Source of the DNA: Roseburia rectibacter
Lineage (GTDB): Bacteria; Bacillota; Clostridia; Lachnospirales; Lachnospiraceae
NCBI RefSeq assembly: GCF_014287515.2
Contig: NZ_CP092473.1
Location: 298,501 to 362,500, forward strand
Reading direction: 5' to 3'
DNA: 64,000 nucleotides
Both the position numbers and the translations under genes were made by a program. The notes beneath the pieces are model-generated. The model saw only the letters and a list, made by a program, of their open reading frames with translations, did not search any database and was not told the DNA's origin. Below are positions 61,161 to 64,000 of this stretch, in pieces (positions within the stretch are counted from its first letter, which is position 1; each line of letters begins with the position of its first letter).

Positions 61161-63098
61161 ATGGCAGAGCAGAACAATAACCAGCAGGATTTAAACCAGC
61201 TGCTTCAGGTACGTTATGACAAGCTGCATGAACTGCAGGAGAACGGAAAAGATCCGTTTGTCATCACAAAATATGATGTGACAAATCACTCAACCGATAT
61301 CATCGACAATTTTGAGACAATGGAAGGCAAACCGGTATCGATCGCCGGCCGTATGATGTTTAAACGTGTGATGGGAAAAGCATCATTCTGCAATATTCAG
61401 GACTTAAAGGGACGTATTCAGGTATATGTTGCAAGAGACAATATCGGAGAGGAAATCTACAAAGATTTCAAGAAATCTGATATCGGCGATATCTGGGGCG
61501 TAAAGGGATATGCTTTCCGTACCAAAACAGGTGAGATTTCTATCCATGCTGAGGAGATGACACTGCTGTCAAAATCATTACAGATCCTTCCAGAGAAGTT
61601 CCACGGACTGACTGATACAGACATGCGTTACCGTCAGAGATATATCGACCTGATCATGAATCAGGAGAGCAAGGAAGTATTCATCAAACGTTCCAAGATC
61701 TTAAAAGAGATCCGTAACTTCTTAGCTGACCGTGATTTCATGGAAGTTGAGACTCCGATGCTTGTATCTAATGCAGGTGGAGCAGCAGCAAGACCGTTTG
61801 AGACACATTATAATGCCTTAAATGAGGATGTAAAACTGCGTATCTCTCTGGAGTTATACTTAAAGAGACTGATCGTCGGCGGACTTGAACGTGTATACGA
61901 GATCGGCCGTGTATTCCGTAATGAGGGTGTTGATACCCGTCATAACCCGGAATTCACGCTGATGGAACTGTATCAGGCATACACAGACTATGAGGGAATG
62001 ATGGAACTGACAGAGTCCATGTTCCGTTATCTTGCAGAGAAAGTCTGCGGAAGTACAAAGATCAGTTACAATGGCATCGAGATCGATCTTGGCAAGCCAT
62101 TTACACGCATGACCATGAACGATGCGATTAAGAAATATACCGGAATTGATTTCGATACTGTAGAAGATGATGCTGCAGCGAAAAAACTTGCAGATGAGCA
62201 TCATATTGCATATGAGGAGCGTCATAAGAAGGGTGATATCATCAACCTTTTCTTCGAGGAGTTCTGCGAGAAAGAGCTGATCCAGCCGACCTTCATCATG
62301 GATCATCCGATCGAGATCTCTCCGCTTACAAAGAAGAAACCGAGCGATCCTACCAAGGTAGAGCGCTTCGAGCTTTTCATCAATACATGGGAAATGTGTA
62401 ATGCATATTCTGAGCTTAACGATCCGGTCGACCAGCGTGAGCGTTTTGCAGCACAGGATGCAAATGCTGCAGCCGGTGATGATGAGGCAGAGCATACAGA
62501 CGAAGATTTCTTAAATGCATTAGAGATCGGTATGCCGCCAACAGGTGGTATCGGATACGGAATCGACCGTCTTGTGATGCTGCTTACAGACAGCGCAGCA
62601 ATCCGTGACGTTTTACTGTTCCCGACGATGAAGTCTTTAGATGGTGTAAATAAGAAAAATGATGTAAATAATACAGCTTCTGAAGCACCTGAAAAAAATG
62701 TAAAAACTGAGTCTGAAAAGATTGATTTTTCTAAGGTAAAGGTAGAGCCTTTATTTGAGGAATTTGTTGATTTTGATACATTCAGCAAGTCAGATTTCCG
62801 TGCAGTAAAGGTTAAAGAGTGTGTTGCAGTACCGAAGTCAAAGAAACTGTTACAGTTTACTCTTGATGACGGAACAGGCACAGACAGAACCATTTTAAGC
62901 GGTATTCATGCTTACTATGAGCCGGAAGAACTGGTTGGAAAGACTCTTATTGCTATCACAAATCTTCCACCGAGAGCTATGATGGGCATTGACTCTTGCG
63001 GTATGCTCCTCAGTGCTATTCATGAAGAAGAAGGCGAAGAAAAGCTTCATCTTCTGATGGTAGATGACCACATTCCGGCAGGTGCAAAGCTCTATTAA
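61161..63098 (+). CDS. lysS: Lysyl-tRNA synthetase fused to a C-terminal Trbp111-like domain
   Basis: Residues 1-493 are a complete class II LysRS: OB-fold ([17 protein letters not shown]), motif 2 [32 protein letters not shown] and motif 3 [15 protein letters not shown]. Residues about 494-530 are an acidic linker. Residues about 535-645 ([32 protein letters not shown]) match the EMAP/Trbp111 tRNA-binding domain usually found at the end of MetRS. The added part uses other codons than the core (Glu mostly GAA, more TCT and CCT). ATG 61161 follows GGAGG. Confidence 0.93.
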   Translation: MAEQNNNQQDLNQLLQVRYDKLHELQENGKDPFVITKYDVTNHSTDIIDNFETMEGKPVSIAGRMMFKRVMGKASFCNIQDLKGRIQVYVARDNIGEEIYKDFKKSDIGDIWGVKGYAFRTKTGEISIHAEEMTLLSKSLQILPEKFHGLTDTDMRYRQRYIDLIMNQESKEVFIKRSKILKEIRNFLADRDFMEVETPMLVSNAGGAAARPFETHYNALNEDVKLRISLELYLKRLIVGGLERVYEIGRVFRNEGVDTRHNPEFTLMELYQAYTDYEGMMELTESMFRYLAEKVCGSTKISYNGIEIDLGKPFTRMTMNDAIKKYTGIDFDTVEDDAAAKKLADEHHIAYEERHKKGDIINLFFEEFCEKELIQPTFIMDHPIEISPLTKKKPSDPTKVERFELFINTWEMCNAYSELNDPVDQRERFAAQDANAAAGDDEAEHTDEDFLNALEIGMPPTGGIGYGIDRLVMLLTDSAAIRDVLLFPTMKSLDGVNKKNDVNNTASEAPEKNVKTESEKIDFSKVKVEPLFEEFVDFDTFSKSDFRAVKVKECVAVPKSKKLLQFTLDDGTGTDRTILSGIHAYYEPEELVGKTLIAITNLPPRAMMGIDSCGMLLSAIHEEEGEEKLHLLMVDDHIPAGAKLY

Positions 63099-63247
63099 GA
63101 TGATGTAAAGATGTACCGTTTCACCAAATAGACGGGACGTACTTCATTTGATAAAAAACTAAAAAAACAGCGATTTACATCAAACTTACATCAATTGATG
63201 CAGAAATCGGTGCAAGCAAGAAAAAATCGCATAATTAGTGCAATGAG

Positions 63248-63278
63248 TGGGCAATTCCAATCGGAGTTGCCCATTTTT
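63248..63278 (+). terminator. Terminator downstream of lysS
   Basis: TGGGCAATTCC (63248-63258) pairs with GGAGTTGCCCA (63263-63273, one G-U), followed by TTTTT. Confidence 0.85.
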
Positions 63279-63324
63279 AAAACAAACAGAAATACAAATC
63301 GATATTTGTGGAGGTAAAGAGTGT

Positions 63325-63765
63325 ATGAAAAAGGAACTGCGTATTCTGGTTATTTTAATTGCTGTGTTATTGGTAGGAACAGTAGGTTACTATTTCATGC
63401 CAAAGAAATTCGGTAAGAATGTAAATCCTTCTGAGGTAGACCATATAAATGTGTTCGATGGAAATACAGGAACTGGTTTTACTATCACCGATTCAGAAGA
63501 TATCGAATATATAGTGGCGAATATTCAAGGTATTTCAATGAAAAGAGATGGCATTTCACTTGGAAGAACGGGATACAGTTTTAAAATTAGTTATATAAAC
63601 AGCAACGATAAAGATATCATACCTGTATTTATTCTCAATAGTGATAATACAATTTGTAAAGATCCATTTTTCTATAGATGTGATGGAGGATTATGCTTTG
63701 ATTACTTAAAAGCATGTGAAGAGAAATATAGAACTAATGTAACAGAATCTATAGAAGAAAAATAA
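63325..63765 (+). CDS. Membrane-anchored hypothetical protein (146 aa)
   Basis: The 146-residue protein starts MKKELRILVILIAVLLVGTV, with one membrane helix (about 7-24), followed by an outer domain rich in Asp and Asn (VDHINVFDGNTGTGFTITDS). No lipobox is seen. ATG 63325 follows GGAGG at 63310-63314, and the longer frame overlaps the terminator. No family recognised. The region is clearly more AT-rich than the genes before it. Confidence 0.7.
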   Translation: MKKELRILVILIAVLLVGTVGYYFMPKKFGKNVNPSEVDHINVFDGNTGTGFTITDSEDIEYIVANIQGISMKRDGISLGRTGYSFKISYINSNDKDIIPVFILNSDNTICKDPFFYRCDGGLCFDYLKACEEKYRTNVTESIEEK

Positions 63766-63795
63766 CTTATTGCTGATAAATGTTTTGATGGGGCG

Positions 63796-63906
63796 ATGGT
63801 TTTTACATTGATAATAATGGTAATTATTTTATTGGTTTTGACACCTGTAGGAATTGTTGTAGATAAAAAGATTGAAGCTTATTTTGAAAATAAAAGAGAA
63901 CCTTAA
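63796..63906 (+). CDS. Small single-helix membrane protein (36 aa)
   Basis: ATG 63796 to TAA 63906 encodes 36 residues: MVFTLIIMVIILLVLTPVGI and then a charged tail (VVDKKIEAYFENKREP). One membrane helix fills the N-terminal half. GGGG lies before the start at a short distance. A real product is plausible but not sure. Confidence 0.45.
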   Translation: MVFTLIIMVIILLVLTPVGIVVDKKIEAYFENKREP

Positions 63907-63943
63907 ATTCAAGTTTGGAGAATTGAGAAAATCGAAGATTGTG

Positions 63944-64000
63944 ATGGTAGATAATATGGAATGGTTTAATGTTTTTGGGCTGATTTTTATTGCAGTCATT
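63944..64000 (+). CDS. Start of a membrane protein, cut by the window end
   Basis: ATG 63944 (or 63956, same frame) opens a frame still open at 64000, reading MVDNMEWFNVFGLIFIAVI, the start of a hydrophobic helix. A GGAG site lies upstream at some distance. Nothing more can be said. Confidence 0.4.
   Translation, partial: MVDNMEWFNVFGLIFIAVI

Noticed and set aside
61860..62495. Minus-strand open frame of 211 codons inside lysS
   Set aside because: It is antisense to the conserved catalytic core and has no ribosome binding site or domain. It reflects codon use of lysS.

Overview
The window looks like the chromosome of a flagellated, Gram-positive anaerobe of the family Lachnospiraceae (Roseburia/Agathobacter-like). 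The basis is gene content and style: a flagellin with its FliS chaperone, a BceRS-BceAB module, glycogen branching enzyme, MecA, BofA/DUF2508, a LysRS fused to a tRNA-binding domain, frequent TTG starts with strong GGAGG ribosome binding sites, and AT-rich consensus promoters. I see no prophage, transposase, CRISPR array or rRNA. One tRNA gene is present.

Layout. 1-2297: end of a response regulator and its multi-pass sensor kinase. 2430-10957: YbhJ-type aconitase-family hydratase, AI-2E-family transporter, a TPR plus AAA-like ATPase, and glgB. 11204-14365: a 1,053-residue repeat protein with a FliK-like C-terminus, behind a sigma-28 type promoter. 14399-17040 (minus): amidase and SH3-GH18 cell-wall enzymes. 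17347-19719 (minus): a small hypothetical, then a degenerate ParA-like protein and a Ser/Thr kinase fused to a degenerate ParA-like domain. 19973-23940: mecA, DUF1858, flagellin, fliS, DUF2508 and bofA. 24048-33179: a compact Tad (type IVb pilus) operon with two prepilin peptidases, TadZ/A/B/C, an Flp-type pilin, several pseudopilin-like proteins and an FHA protein. 33306-37663: rhomboid protease, flavodoxin-SCP2 protein, HIT protein, murG (minus) and a small membrane protein. 37819-45352: SleB-type hydrolase, DAHP synthase and the bceRSAB module. 45392-51686: HAD, tRNA-Gly(CCC), LD-carboxypeptidase, a FliD-like late flagellar protein, NfeD, patatin, a D-2-hydroxyacid dehydrogenase and a zinc-dependent PLC-like protein. 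52022-63098: radical SAM/SPASM, a UPF0104 membrane protein, SPFH protein, argF, birA, coaX, dusB, greA and lysS. 63325-64000: short AT-rich membrane proteins.

How genes may work together. Three promoters of one form (TAAT-like -35, exactly 16 bases, CCGATAT-like -10, then ATAnANCAG) sit before the flagellin gene and two unrecognised genes, which ties the latter to late flagellar assembly. The kinase-ParA gene, its ParA-like partner and the FHA protein ending the Tad operon suggest Thr-phosphorylation control of the pilus, but that is inference. Two, perhaps three, genes (53469, 18305 and possibly 19689) have a good Shine-Dalgarno followed by ATC or ATA instead of ATG/GTG/TTG, which is the most unusual feature of the window. 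Other points of note are a divergent promoter pair sharing one palindromic -35 box at tRNA-Gly, a TadE-like protein with two Cys/His motifs, and a LysRS fusion whose added domain has different codon use.
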